From: Sulfuricella sp.
Lineage (GTDB): Bacteria; Pseudomonadota; Gammaproteobacteria; Burkholderiales; Sulfuricellaceae
Direction: 5' to 3'
DNA length: 43,787 nucleotides
NCBI GenBank assembly: GCA_018336195.1
Contig: JAGXQV010000141.1
Span: 1 to 43,787 of the forward strand
Shown: positions 1 through 9,526 of the stretch, piece by piece
How positions within the stretch are numbered: position 1 is the stretch's first letter
Layout: each line of letters begins with the position of its first letter
The notes under the pieces: generated by a model
Seen by the model: the letters and a program-made list of their open reading frames with translations, nothing else
What the model was told of the DNA's origin: nothing
Database searches by the model: none
Position numbers and translations under genes: made by a program

Positions 1-1
1 C

Positions 2-1678
2 CCGCCGCTCACCACCGGGCAGGCTTACCCGGCCGGCGGGCGCCCCTGGCCGCACCGTTTTTTCGCTTTTCCCGTGACGCTGTCCGATGCGCCGCGCTAT
101 TTCTATGTGCGCGTACACACCCAGGGCGCGATGGCGTTTCCGCTCGCGCTGTGGGAGCCGGCGGCCTTCGCCGCCCGGAACCTGGCGTCCTATTTCGGCC
201 TGGCGCTGTATTTGGGCGGGCTGCTGGCGCTGCTGGGCTACAATTTCCTGCTCTTCGTGTCGTTGCGCGAACGCGCTTTCCTGCTCTATACGCTGTTCGC
301 GGGTAGTCTGTGGTGCGCCCAGGCCGTGCGTAGCGGTATCGCCCAGCAATTTCTCTGGCCGGGCGCGGTGGTCTGGCCCGGCGTCTTGCACCCGGTGCTG
401 TTCACCGTGACCATGGCGTTCGGCATCTTTTTTACCCAGGCTTTCCTGCAAACCCGCGAGCATTTGCCGCGCCTGCACCGGGCCTTGCGGCTGGTGGGTG
501 TTTTCTGGCTGCTGGTCGCGCTATCGCCCTGGTTCGGCATTGCGAGGCAGACGATAGACGCGGCGCTGCCCGTGGAGGTGATCCCCACCGTCGGTCTGAT
601 CGTCGCCGCCGGCGTGCTGGCGCTACGCGCCGGCAACCGGAGCGCGCGCTATTTCCTGCTGGCCTGGGGCGTGTTGTGCGCGGGCGCCATCGTGAGCGCG
701 CTACGCAGTTTCGGCTGGCTGCCGGGCGGCGTCCTGACCGACTATGCGGTGGCGATTTCCTCGTCCATCGAGATGGTGTTGCTTTCCTTCGCCTTGGGCG
801 AACGATTCCGCTTCGAGCGCGAGGCACGCGAAAAAGCGCAGGCCGACGTGCTCGAAGCCCGGCAATCGCTGATGGCGTCATTACGCGAATCGGAAGCACG
901 GCTGGAAAAAACAGTGGCGGTTCGTACCGAGGCGCTGGCGGTGGCGCTACGCAGCAAACAACAACAGTTCCTCCGCTATGTGCGTTTCGGCGCGCTGATC
1001 GCCCACGAATTCCGCAATCCGCTCGCGGTTATCAAGAGCCAGTTGGCGCTGGTCGGCATCGAGCGCGAACACGGCATCGACAACGCCGAACGCCGTATCG
1101 CCGCCGTCGTCGGCGCCGCCGGACGGCTGGAGAGGCTATTCGAGGAATGGCTGCGCAACGACCGCCTGCGCGAGCAGATGCACCAGATCGTTTTGTCCCG
1201 CGTCAATCTCGCCCAGTGGCTGGCCGACGCGGTGGAAGAGTGCCGGCGCTACCATCCGGCCCATGCCATCGACCTGCGCCTGCCGCCGACGCTGCCGGGC
1301 ATTCTCGCCGATGCGTCGTTGCTGCGTATCGCCTTGCGTAACTTGATCGACAACGCCGCCAAGTACGCCTCCGGCGGAACGTCGATCGGCGTGGCGGCAA
1401 AGATTCGCGGCGAGCGGGTGGGGCTGGCCGTGTCCGATCAGGGGCCATGCATTCCCCAGGAGCGGCGCGATGCCATTTTTCTCGAATATGTGCGCGGCAA
1501 ACACGCCGATTCGATTGGGGGGATGGGACTGGGGCTGGCCTTCGTCAAGCGCGTCGCCGAACTGCATCAGGGCGAGATTGAACTGACCTGCGCGGAGGGC
1601 GGCGGCAACTGCTTCTGCCTGTGGCTGCCGTTAACCGTCGTCGCGGAGGAAAGCCATGAGTTGCGTAGGCTGGGGTGA
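2..1678 (+). CDS. 7TMR-DISM sensor histidine kinase, 5' end outside window
   Basis: Membrane sensor kinase that should autophosphorylate on histidine and pass phosphate to the regulator at 1786. The frame is open from the first bases of the window, and residues before the GTG at 74 read like the end of a periplasmic 7TMR-DISMED2 domain (RPWPHRFFAFPV, then YFYVRVHTQG), so the real start lies upstream and 74 is not the start. About seven hydrophobic segments follow, then a coiled linker, a HisKA domain with the H-box HEFRNPL, and an HATPase domain with N-box LRNLIDNAAKYA, G1 DQGPC and G2 GGMGLGLAF. The last residues (ESHELRRLG) are encoded by a repeat that has entered the 3' end; the ancestral end was probably the sequence now found just before the regulator. 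Family assignment is firm; the ligand is unknown. Confidence 0.88.
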   Translation, partial: PPLTTGQAYPAGGRPWPHRFFAFPVTLSDAPRYFYVRVHTQGAMAFPLALWEPAAFAARNLASYFGLALYLGGLLALLGYNFLLFVSLRERAFLLYTLFAGSLWCAQAVRSGIAQQFLWPGAVVWPGVLHPVLFTVTMAFGIFFTQAFLQTREHLPRLHRALRLVGVFWLLVALSPWFGIARQTIDAALPVEVIPTVGLIVAAGVLALRAGNRSARYFLLAWGVLCAGAIVSALRSFGWLPGGVLTDYAVAISSSIEMVLLSFALGERFRFEREAREKAQADVLEARQSLMASLRESEARLEKTVAVRTEALAVALRSKQQQFLRYVRFGALIAHEFRNPLAVIKSQLALVGIEREHGIDNAERRIAAVVGAAGRLERLFEEWLRNDRLREQMHQIVLSRVNLAQWLADAVEECRRYHPAHAIDLRLPPTLPGILADASLLRIALRNLIDNAAKYASGGTSIGVAAKIRGERVGLAVSDQGPCIPQERRDAIFLEYVRGKHADSIGGMGLGLAFVKRVAELHQGEIELTCAEGGGNCFCLWLPLTVVAEESHELRRLG

Positions 1679-1788
1679 GCTTGCGAACCCCAGCGAATTT
1701 GTCACCGTTGTGCTGGGGGTCGTGCCTCATTCCAGCCTACGAAGCTGGCTGGGGCTGCCGTTAACTATCGCCGAGGAGGAAAATCATG
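1623..1788. repeat. Imperfect 36-bp direct repeat flanking a palindromic insert
   Basis: Bases 1623-1658 and 1753-1788 align without gaps and match at 30 of 36 positions. Each copy begins GGCTGCCGTTAAC and ends in a ribosome binding site (GAGGAAA) and an ATG. The downstream copy belongs to the regulator gene. Read in another frame it also encodes LPLTIAEEENHG and a stop that overlaps the regulator start, which is what an undisturbed kinase end would look like. I infer that the kinase-regulator junction was duplicated when the palindromic element between the copies arrived. Confidence 0.75.
1664..1741. repeat. REP/MITE-like palindromic element
   Basis: The ends are inverted copies, CGTAGGCTGG at 1664-1673 and CCAGCCTACG at 1732-1741. 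Inside lie GGGGT...ACCCC and CCAGC...GCTGG pairs, so the 78-bp unit can fold into a cruciform or hairpin. Short palindromes of this kind (gtaggctggg...cccagcctac) are common dispersed repeats in proteobacterial genomes, usually mobilised by a transposase encoded elsewhere. No transposase is present here. It supplies the present stop codon of the kinase. Confidence 0.65.
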
Positions 1789-2493
1789 GGTAAAAGGATG
1801 CAAATCCTGATTGTCGAGGATGAGCCGGATTTGTGCGAGGCGATGGCGTCTTTTCTTATCCTCGATGGGTACTCGGCCCACGGGGTGGGCAGCGCTACGG
1901 CGGGCGCCGCGTGGCTGCGCGGGAACGCGGTCGACATTGTCATCCTCGATGTCGGCCTGCCGGATGCGGACGGCATTGCCTGGCTCAAGGACAATCCGGT
2001 GATGCGCGGCAAGGGTTTGATCGTCACCACGGCGCGCGGCGAACTCGACGACCGCCTGCGCGGGCATGCCATCGGTGCCGACGCCTACCTGGTCAAGCCG
2101 GTCGAGTTCGCCGAGTTGCGCCTGGTGGTGCGGAATATCGCGCGTCGGCTGACGCCGGTTCGGCCGGCGGGTTCCGCCGATTGGCGGCTTGACACCGTCA
2201 CCTGGACGCTCGCGGCCGGGAATGGCAAAACGGTGCGATTGAGCCACTCCGAAGCGGTGTTGCTCAACGCCCTGGCCGCCAGCCCCGGCGAGACGGTTGT
2301 CCGGAATGCCCTGATCCGCGCGCTCGGCCAGTCCCCCGCGATATACGACCCCCGCCGCATGGAAATCATGGTGCGGCGTTTGCGCAACAAGGTAAAAACC
2401 GAAACCGGCGACGACCTGCCCCTGACCACCGTCCACGGCCTGGGTTACGCATTCACCGCCGCCATCTTGATGAGTGACGCTCCTGCGGTTTAA
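1786..2493 (+). CDS. OmpR-family response regulator
   Basis: Cytoplasmic DNA-binding response regulator, the probable partner of the kinase just upstream. The receiver domain (residues about 5-118) has the acidic pair in VEDEP, the phosphoacceptor Asp55 in VILDVGLPDADG, and the conserved lysine in LVKPVEF. The C-terminal winged helix (about 130-230) ends in the typical RRLRNKVKTE and VHGLGYAF segments. The start has a good ribosome binding site (GAGGAGG, 8-9 bases before ATG 1786); ATG 1798 is a possible internal alternative. The 107 bases separating it from the kinase stop are repeat-derived, so the pair was probably overlapping and translationally coupled before. Targets are unknown. Confidence 0.9.
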   Translation: MGKRMQILIVEDEPDLCEAMASFLILDGYSAHGVGSATAGAAWLRGNAVDIVILDVGLPDADGIAWLKDNPVMRGKGLIVTTARGELDDRLRGHAIGADAYLVKPVEFAELRLVVRNIARRLTPVRPAGSADWRLDTVTWTLAAGNGKTVRLSHSEAVLLNALAASPGETVVRNALIRALGQSPAIYDPRRMEIMVRRLRNKVKTETGDDLPLTTVHGLGYAFTAAILMSDAPAV

Positions 2494-2695
2494 CCTATTT
2501 CTCAGTCAGCTTCGCATCGCCGGCTGATCGCACATAAACAGGAACCAGCCGGAGTTTGTCCGAACTGTTCGGTTGCCCCCGCCCAAGTCTCCCCATTGTT
2601 GAGATCAGCAGAACATGCAGAGGTATCTGCGCCGCCGGCTAAACGCAAGGCGATTACTCGGACGACGATGCCAGGGCAAGTGATCCGCAAGACCG

Positions 2696-5281
<2,586 letters not shown>

Positions 5282-5318
5282 GGGGCTATCCTTTCACAAA
5301 TATGCTCGACTGCCCCAT

Positions 5319-5346
5319 AGATGGGGAAATCACCGCGCATTTCAAG
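5319..5346 (-). promoter_or_regulatory. Sigma-32 (RpoH) heat-shock promoter of clpB
   Basis: Read on the minus strand, CTTGAAA (5346-5340), 13 bases, then CCCCATCT (5326-5319). This agrees with the RpoH consensus CTTGAAA-N13-15-CCCCATNT. It lies about 38 bases before the clpB start codon, allowing a short leader. The divergent Hpt/HD-GYP gene begins 77 bases away on the other side. Confidence 0.88.
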
Positions 5347-5422
5347 GGCTGGGATTTTTCCCCCAACGCCCAAGGTTTCGACTAAACTTTCGCCGACAAT
5401 AATCCATGAAAAGGGAGGCGGC

Positions 5423-6526
5423 ATGATTAACCTGACGGCACTCACCCAGCCACGCATCGAGGATCCGATTGCCCTTGAGGAATACAAGGACGATCTGGCT
5501 GATCTTGCACAGAAAATCGAACAGGATGTCGCCCGCCTGAAGCGTACCCCGGACGACCGCACCATCATCGCCAACCTGTTTCGCGCCGTCCACAACATCA
5601 AGGGCGACGCCTCCCTGTGCAAGGTGGAAATGGGCGTCATCATCTCCCACCCCATCGAAAACCTGCTCGGCAGGCTGCGCGAAGGGGCGCTGGAATTCAC
5701 CGAGCAACTCGGCGAAGTCATCCTGCTCGCCGTGGATCGCCTGGAACTGGCGGCGGAATCGCTGATTGCCGGCAAGCCCATCAGCCATCTGAAACTGGTC
5801 GAACTGGCCCAAGGCCTGGAAGCCATGGATCATGCCCCGACTCAGGATCTCCCCGATGCCTACGCACGGGTGATCGAAGCGGTGACCGGCTTCCATCCCG
5901 CGCTGGGCCGCACCCACGTTGCCGAAAAGAAGCCCGCTGCGCCGCGCGCCAGCGAAACCCAGTCGGTCGATTTGCGGTTTTTCCATTCCCTGGCGCAACG
6001 CTTCGAAGCGCGCTCCCCGCATTTCAAGGGGCGCAACGCGCGAATTACCCGGCTCGCCCTGGAAACCAACCAGGTCGCGGGCAACCCGGTCGACCCCCTG
6101 CAACTTTGGGCTGCGGTTTACTTGCACGACGTGGGCATGATGTTCCTGCCCGAATCGGTATGGCTGAAAGTCGGCCAGATGAGCGCGGACGACAAGAAAG
6201 TGCTGATGCTCCACCCCAGCTACGGCGCGGGCATCCTGGAACGCATTCCCGGCTGGGAAGAAGCCGCCCGCATCGTCCTGCAGCACCACGAAACCCCCGA
6301 CGGCGCCGGCTACCCCAACAAGCTCAAGGGCGAAGCCATCTGCACCGGCGCAAAAATCCTCGCCATCGTCGATGCCTTCGAAGCCGTCATGCTCAAGCAT
6401 AGCCACCGCGGCCATAGCCGCTCGATGTTGCGCGCCATCGCCGAAGTCAATGCCTGCGACAACCAATTCGCCCAGGAACTGGTGGGGCCATTCAACAGCG
6501 TAGTCAGGAAGATGATTGAGAGCTAA
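5423..6526 (+). CDS. Hpt domain fused to a variant HD-GYP domain
   Basis: Probable c-di-GMP phosphodiesterase or a degenerate relative, controlled by phosphotransfer. Start chosen at ATG 5423 (MINLTALTQP) because AAGGGAGG precedes it; the frame is open further upstream but that part overlaps the clpB promoter. Residues about 15-125 form an Hpt domain with His57 in FRAVHNIKGDA. Residues about 185-345 form an HD-GYP domain: LHDVGM (HD at 235-236), LHPSYGAGIL, HHETPDGAGYP (GYP at 296-298) and Asp317. Two usual features are altered: the lysine of HDIGK is methionine, and the first histidine (HSxRV) is replaced (GRNARI). It lies 24 bases before a diguanylate cyclase, so the two probably act on one c-di-GMP pool. 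Catalytic activity cannot be judged from sequence alone. Confidence 0.85.
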   Translation: MINLTALTQPRIEDPIALEEYKDDLADLAQKIEQDVARLKRTPDDRTIIANLFRAVHNIKGDASLCKVEMGVIISHPIENLLGRLREGALEFTEQLGEVILLAVDRLELAAESLIAGKPISHLKLVELAQGLEAMDHAPTQDLPDAYARVIEAVTGFHPALGRTHVAEKKPAAPRASETQSVDLRFFHSLAQRFEARSPHFKGRNARITRLALETNQVAGNPVDPLQLWAAVYLHDVGMMFLPESVWLKVGQMSADDKKVLMLHPSYGAGILERIPGWEEAARIVLQHHETPDGAGYPNKLKGEAICTGAKILAIVDAFEAVMLKHSHRGHSRSMLRAIAEVNACDNQFAQELVGPFNSVVRKMIES

Positions 6527-6550
6527 GCGCAACAACCCGGGATTCCCCCG

Positions 6551-7468
6551 ATGAAAATAAAATCTCTCACCGCCGTGCTTGCTGCCACCTTGGCAGCCGT
6601 GTTTCTCCTGCTCGCCTACGTACTCCTGCAAATCCGCCTGGACGGCCAGCTCAACGCCAGTCAGAGTTTCTTCCTGCAGTTGGCGATCGATATCGTCGGC
6701 GCAACCTTCTTCGGCATTCTGCTGGTCGGCAGCTACATCCGCCAGACCATCGTCGCCCCGGTAGCAGAGTTGGTAAAACACACCGAGCAGGTTGCCGCCG
6801 GCAACTATGCGGCACGTTGCGATATCCGCACCCACAACGAACTGGCCGCACTGGGTAATGGCTTCAACGACATGTCCGCCGCCATTGAGGACGACATCAA
6901 AGCACGCGAGCAGGCCGAGCAGGCGCTGCTGGCTGCGAAGAACCAGCTCGAAGCGCTGGCCCACGTGGACGGTCTGACCAACATCCCCAACCGGCGCTTT
7001 TTCGACGAACGCCTCGCCACCGAATGGCGGCGTGCCCGGCGCGCCCAATTGCCGCTCGCCCTGTTGATGATAGACATCGATTTTTTCAAGCCGTACAACG
7101 ACAACAACGGGCATGGCGCGGGCGACGAATGCCTGAAAAAAGTCGCCGCCGCGCTGGCCCAGGCGCTGGTGCGCCCCGCGGATTTGATCGCCCGTTACGG
7201 CGGGGAGGAATTCGTTGCGCTATTGCCGGAAACCCACAAGGAAGGACTGTTGCAGATCGCCGAACGCCTACGCGAGGCGGTGGCTGGCCTGGATCTACCC
7301 CACCCTCATTCCCGCTCCGCTTCGCATGTCACCATCAGCCTGGGCGGCGCAACCCTGGTTCCGCCACTGGAAGGAGAACCCGCCACCCTGCTCGCGGCGG
7401 CGGATGCAATGCTCTACCGCGCCAAGGAACGAGGCCGCAACCGGGTTTGCGTCGAAGAAGAAGGGTAA
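6551..7468 (+). CDS. Membrane diguanylate cyclase (HAMP-GGDEF)
   Basis: Makes c-di-GMP from two GTP at the inner membrane. Two membrane segments (about 6-28 and 42-64) are joined by a very short loop, so there is no real periplasmic sensor. A HAMP-like segment (about 65-115) and a short coiled coil lead into the GGDEF domain (about 135-300). The active-site loop is RYGGEEF (GGEEF 217-221), and an RxxD inhibitory site, RPAD, sits at 208-211 exactly five residues before it, so both activity and product inhibition are expected. It follows the Hpt/HD-GYP gene closely and is probably co-transcribed. It converges on the lipoprotein gene at 7485 with only 16 bases between. Confidence 0.92.
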   Translation: MKIKSLTAVLAATLAAVFLLLAYVLLQIRLDGQLNASQSFFLQLAIDIVGATFFGILLVGSYIRQTIVAPVAELVKHTEQVAAGNYAARCDIRTHNELAALGNGFNDMSAAIEDDIKAREQAEQALLAAKNQLEALAHVDGLTNIPNRRFFDERLATEWRRARRAQLPLALLMIDIDFFKPYNDNNGHGAGDECLKKVAAALAQALVRPADLIARYGGEEFVALLPETHKEGLLQIAERLREAVAGLDLPHPHSRSASHVTISLGGATLVPPLEGEPATLLAAADAMLYRAKERGRNRVCVEEEG

Positions 7469-7484
7469 TCCCCTCTCCCCACCA

Positions 7485-8057
7485 TCAGCGGAGTTGCGCC
7501 GGTGTCGGGGGCGGCGTATTGGGCGGGGGGTAGGCAATCGGCGACGCCGGCGGCTGGGCGGTCGCGGGGGGCGGCGGATAAGTCGGAGCGGGTGCGAGCG
7601 GCTGAACCGCTGGACGCGCTTCGCTGAAGCCGCGCGAAGTCACGGGCACCTTGTGTCCCTTGGCGTACATGCACTGCTGGTAACCGTAATCGTAGCGCCG
7701 TTGCGCCCCATACGAAGAAACCGACGCGCTCTCCGCACCGGCCATACTACCGACCAACAAGCCCACGCCGGCACCGCTGGCTGCGCCCCGGTTGCCGCCG
7801 AGGGCCGCTCCAGCGGCTGCCCCCACCACCGTACCGACCGCCGCGCTGAGTACACCGCTATCGACGGCGGCCCTGTCCGGGGTTACGCCGTTCACCTGCT
7901 GGTTGGCATACATGCGGCAATCCAGATCGTCGGCACGAAATTGCTCGAAAGTCTTGGTACTCCCCGGCAAGACCAACATGCTCGGCCCGCTCGGAACACT
8001 GACGCACCCGGCAAGCCCCGCCGCCAAAAGGACAGTCATCCCGATTCGCTTGGTCAT
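7485..8057 (-). CDS. Glycine-zipper outer-membrane lipoprotein
   Basis: Small lipoprotein with an N-terminal lipobox (LAAGLAGC) that should be lipidated on the cysteine and sent to the outer membrane. The middle (about residues 65-110) is a glycine-zipper stretch (VVGAAAGAALGG, GAGVGLLVGSMAG), likely a hairpin of membrane-inserting helices. The C-terminal part holds a conserved-looking YDYGYQQCMYAKG and a proline-rich tail. Start chosen at 8057 because AAGGGGGAA lies at proper spacing and gives a normal signal peptide. An upstream ATG at 8078 overlaps the stop of the preceding gene (ATGA) and would add seven residues including an acidic one. Function unknown; an envelope role is inferred. Confidence 0.75.
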   Translation of the reverse strand: MTKRIGMTVLLAAGLAGCVSVPSGPSMLVLPGSTKTFEQFRADDLDCRMYANQQVNGVTPDRAAVDSGVLSAAVGTVVGAAAGAALGGNRGAASGAGVGLLVGSMAGAESASVSSYGAQRRYDYGYQQCMYAKGHKVPVTSRGFSEARPAVQPLAPAPTYPPPPATAQPPASPIAYPPPNTPPPTPAQLR

Positions 8058-8074
8058 CATCATTTCCCCCTTGT

Positions 8075-8530
8075 TCATTGCTGCGGCACCGCAGGCGCCA
8101 CCTTTTGCCAGCCCAGCGGACAGCTTTTCACGTAGGGATAATAGCCCTGCGGATCAGTACAGTAGTACCAGTAGGATTCCGGAGCGGGAGCGGGCGCCTG
8201 AACAGCGGGAGGCACCGGAGCCGGCGCGGGTGCCTGAATAGCCGGGGGCGGCTGCACGGTTAGCGCGGGGGGGATGTCCGTCCGCTCGATATAAACCGGC
8301 GGGGTGGGCGGCACCACGACCATCGGCTGGTACGGTGGATAAGGCGGATAATAATAACGGGGCGGATAAGCGTACCAAGGCCATGCCGGCCCTGGTCCCA
8401 AATAAATCCCCACGCTGCCGTGCACGTGCCCCCTCGAATAACCATCGTGATGATCACGTGCCGAGGCCGTTCCGCTCGTGCAGGTTACGGCCAAGAACGA
8501 CGTCAGCATTAACACCTTGGCCCATTTCAT
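8075..8530 (-). CDS. Secreted Pro/Tyr-rich envelope protein
   Basis: 151 residues beginning with a clear signal peptide (MKWAKVLMLTSFLAVT, cleavage likely after TASA). The mature part is rich in Tyr and Pro (PPRYYYPPYPPYQP), followed by a Pro/Ala linker (APAPAPVPPAVQAPAPAP). It ends in a compact WYYCTDPQGYYPYV...CPLGW motif with two cysteines, a C-terminal signature I know from many uncharacterised beta-proteobacterial envelope proteins. The ribosome binding site is AAGGAG about 7 bases before ATG 8530. Its stop overlaps a possible ATG of the downstream lipoprotein gene, so the two are likely one transcript. Role unknown. Confidence 0.75.
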   Translation of the reverse strand: MKWAKVLMLTSFLAVTCTSGTASARDHHDGYSRGHVHGSVGIYLGPGPAWPWYAYPPRYYYPPYPPYQPMVVVPPTPPVYIERTDIPPALTVQPPPAIQAPAPAPVPPAVQAPAPAPESYWYYCTDPQGYYPYVKSCPLGWQKVAPAVPQQ

Positions 8531-8565
8531 GATTGACTCCTTCCCGGCGATGCCGGGTATTCCGG

Positions 8566-8850
8566 TTACTTCGTCGTAGTCGAGGTACTCGAAGCCGTGC
8601 TCGACGAAAGCACTTCCGAGCGGCGCAACAGATATTCCACCAGTCCTTCGTTATCGCGCAGCGCACCTTCTTGCGCGCAGGTGCTGGTGTTCTTGCCGGT
8701 GAACAGGCGCGTTGCCTGGTCGAATGCCCCTTGCAATGTAACGGGACAACCGTGGTTAAGGTTGACGTGGTCGTCGAGGTGCTGATGCTATCTGCCAAGG
8801 CGGCAGCACCGTTCAGGGTGAATAGGCCACCACCATCAAGGTAAGAGCGA
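8566..8850 (-). pseudogene. Frameshifted gene for a small secreted protein
   Basis: No single frame gives a protein, but three minus-strand frames in sequence do. One gives a signal-peptide core (RIALTLMVVAYS). A second, entered near 8820, gives LNGAAALADSISTSTTTSTL with an ALA/D cleavage site. A third, open from 8787 to the TAA at 8566-8568, gives HGCPVTLQGAFDQATRLFTG, then TCAQEGALRDNEGLVEYLLR and a Ser/Thr tail. GGAGG lies just upstream but no ATG is in place. I read this as one gene with two indels (near 8820 and between about 8758 and 8790), or as sequencing errors. It stands just before the two envelope genes on the same strand. Confidence 0.45.
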
Positions 8851-8906
8851 TTCGTGCGGCCCTCCGTTCCGCTCCGCTTCAAGTATAGGCCGCAGCTATC
8901 CGGGCG

Positions 8907-9362
8907 TCAGGGTTTCCGCGCCCGGCGCTGCCCATGGTGGCTGAACTGCTCGTCGAAAATCTTCTGTTGGGCAGGCGTGAGCACCGCGTAAAAAGTCTTG
9001 AGTGCGGCCAGATGACTGCTCATCTTGGTTTCACGGTCCTTCATGAACGACAACATCTTTTCCATGCGTTCCGGGGCCGTGAGTTGGGAAAGCGCTTTCC
9101 AGTCGGGCCGCGCGGCCTGTTCACCGGGTTTGATCTGCTCGGCGAAGGCTTTCCAGGCGGCTTCCTGATCTTCTTTCAACGCCAGCTTGTCGTGCAATTC
9201 GGCTTGCCGTTTGGCCATTCGCGCGGCAAACTGTGCCGTGTCGAAATTCTGGGCAGCGCAAGCACCCCGCCGTTCCATGGGTTGGGCATGGACCGCCACC
9301 GTGGATATACCCAGACCGCTGGCAACCAATCCGGCCAGCAGCATTTTTTGCAGTTTGTTCAT
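8907..9362 (-). CDS. Spy/CpxP-like periplasmic protein (LTXXQ family)
   Basis: Small helical periplasmic protein of the kind that binds unfolded proteins or restrains a sensor kinase. Start set at ATG 9362 (MNKLQKMLLAG), which has an ideal AGGAG six bases upstream; longer upstream reading is not preceded by a site. A signal peptide ends at VAVHA/QP. The mature chain is mostly charged helix (ARMAKRQAELHDKLALKE) and closes with the LTxxQ motif LTPAQQKIFDEQF. It is divergent from an OmpR/EnvZ-type two-component system, the arrangement of cpxP with cpxRA in enterobacteria, so I infer that the regulator at 9527 controls it and that it may feed back on the kinase. Confidence 0.85.
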   Translation of the reverse strand: MNKLQKMLLAGLVASGLGISTVAVHAQPMERRGACAAQNFDTAQFAARMAKRQAELHDKLALKEDQEAAWKAFAEQIKPGEQAARPDWKALSQLTAPERMEKMLSFMKDRETKMSSHLAALKTFYAVLTPAQQKIFDEQFSHHGQRRARKP

Positions 9363-9414
9363 GATTCGCTCCTGAAAAATGTGCTTCTTGCACGCTTCCC
9401 ATTTGAGCACCGGG

Positions 9415-9444
9415 TTGTATCGCCAGTTTGTTATATTTGTATCG
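9415..9444. promoter_or_regulatory. Candidate regulator site: TTGTATCG direct repeat
   Basis: TTGTATCG occurs at 9415-9422 and again at 9437-9444, a start-to-start distance of 22 bases, or two helical turns. It lies in the 164-base divergent region between the Spy-like gene and its neighbouring response regulator. OmpR-family regulators typically bind direct repeats spaced by about one or two turns, so this is a reasonable site for the 9527 product. No binding data; inferred. Confidence 0.35.
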
Positions 9445-9526
9445 TTGCATGTCGCCCCATGGCGCCGACACATAAAATTACAATCCGTTTTTCCTGCCTG
9501 GAAAAGCTTGCGGCATAATTCAGCCC

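Noticed and set aside
2494-2695. Possible small gene or riboswitch between the regulator and clpB
   Set aside because: A 62-codon minus-strand frame exists but is without a recognisable motif or ribosome binding site, and no conserved riboswitch core is visible.
5342-7114. 590-codon minus-strand frame opposite the Hpt/HD-GYP and GGDEF genes
   Set aside because: It spans two well-supported genes and their gap, has no recognisable motif, and ends near the clpB promoter.
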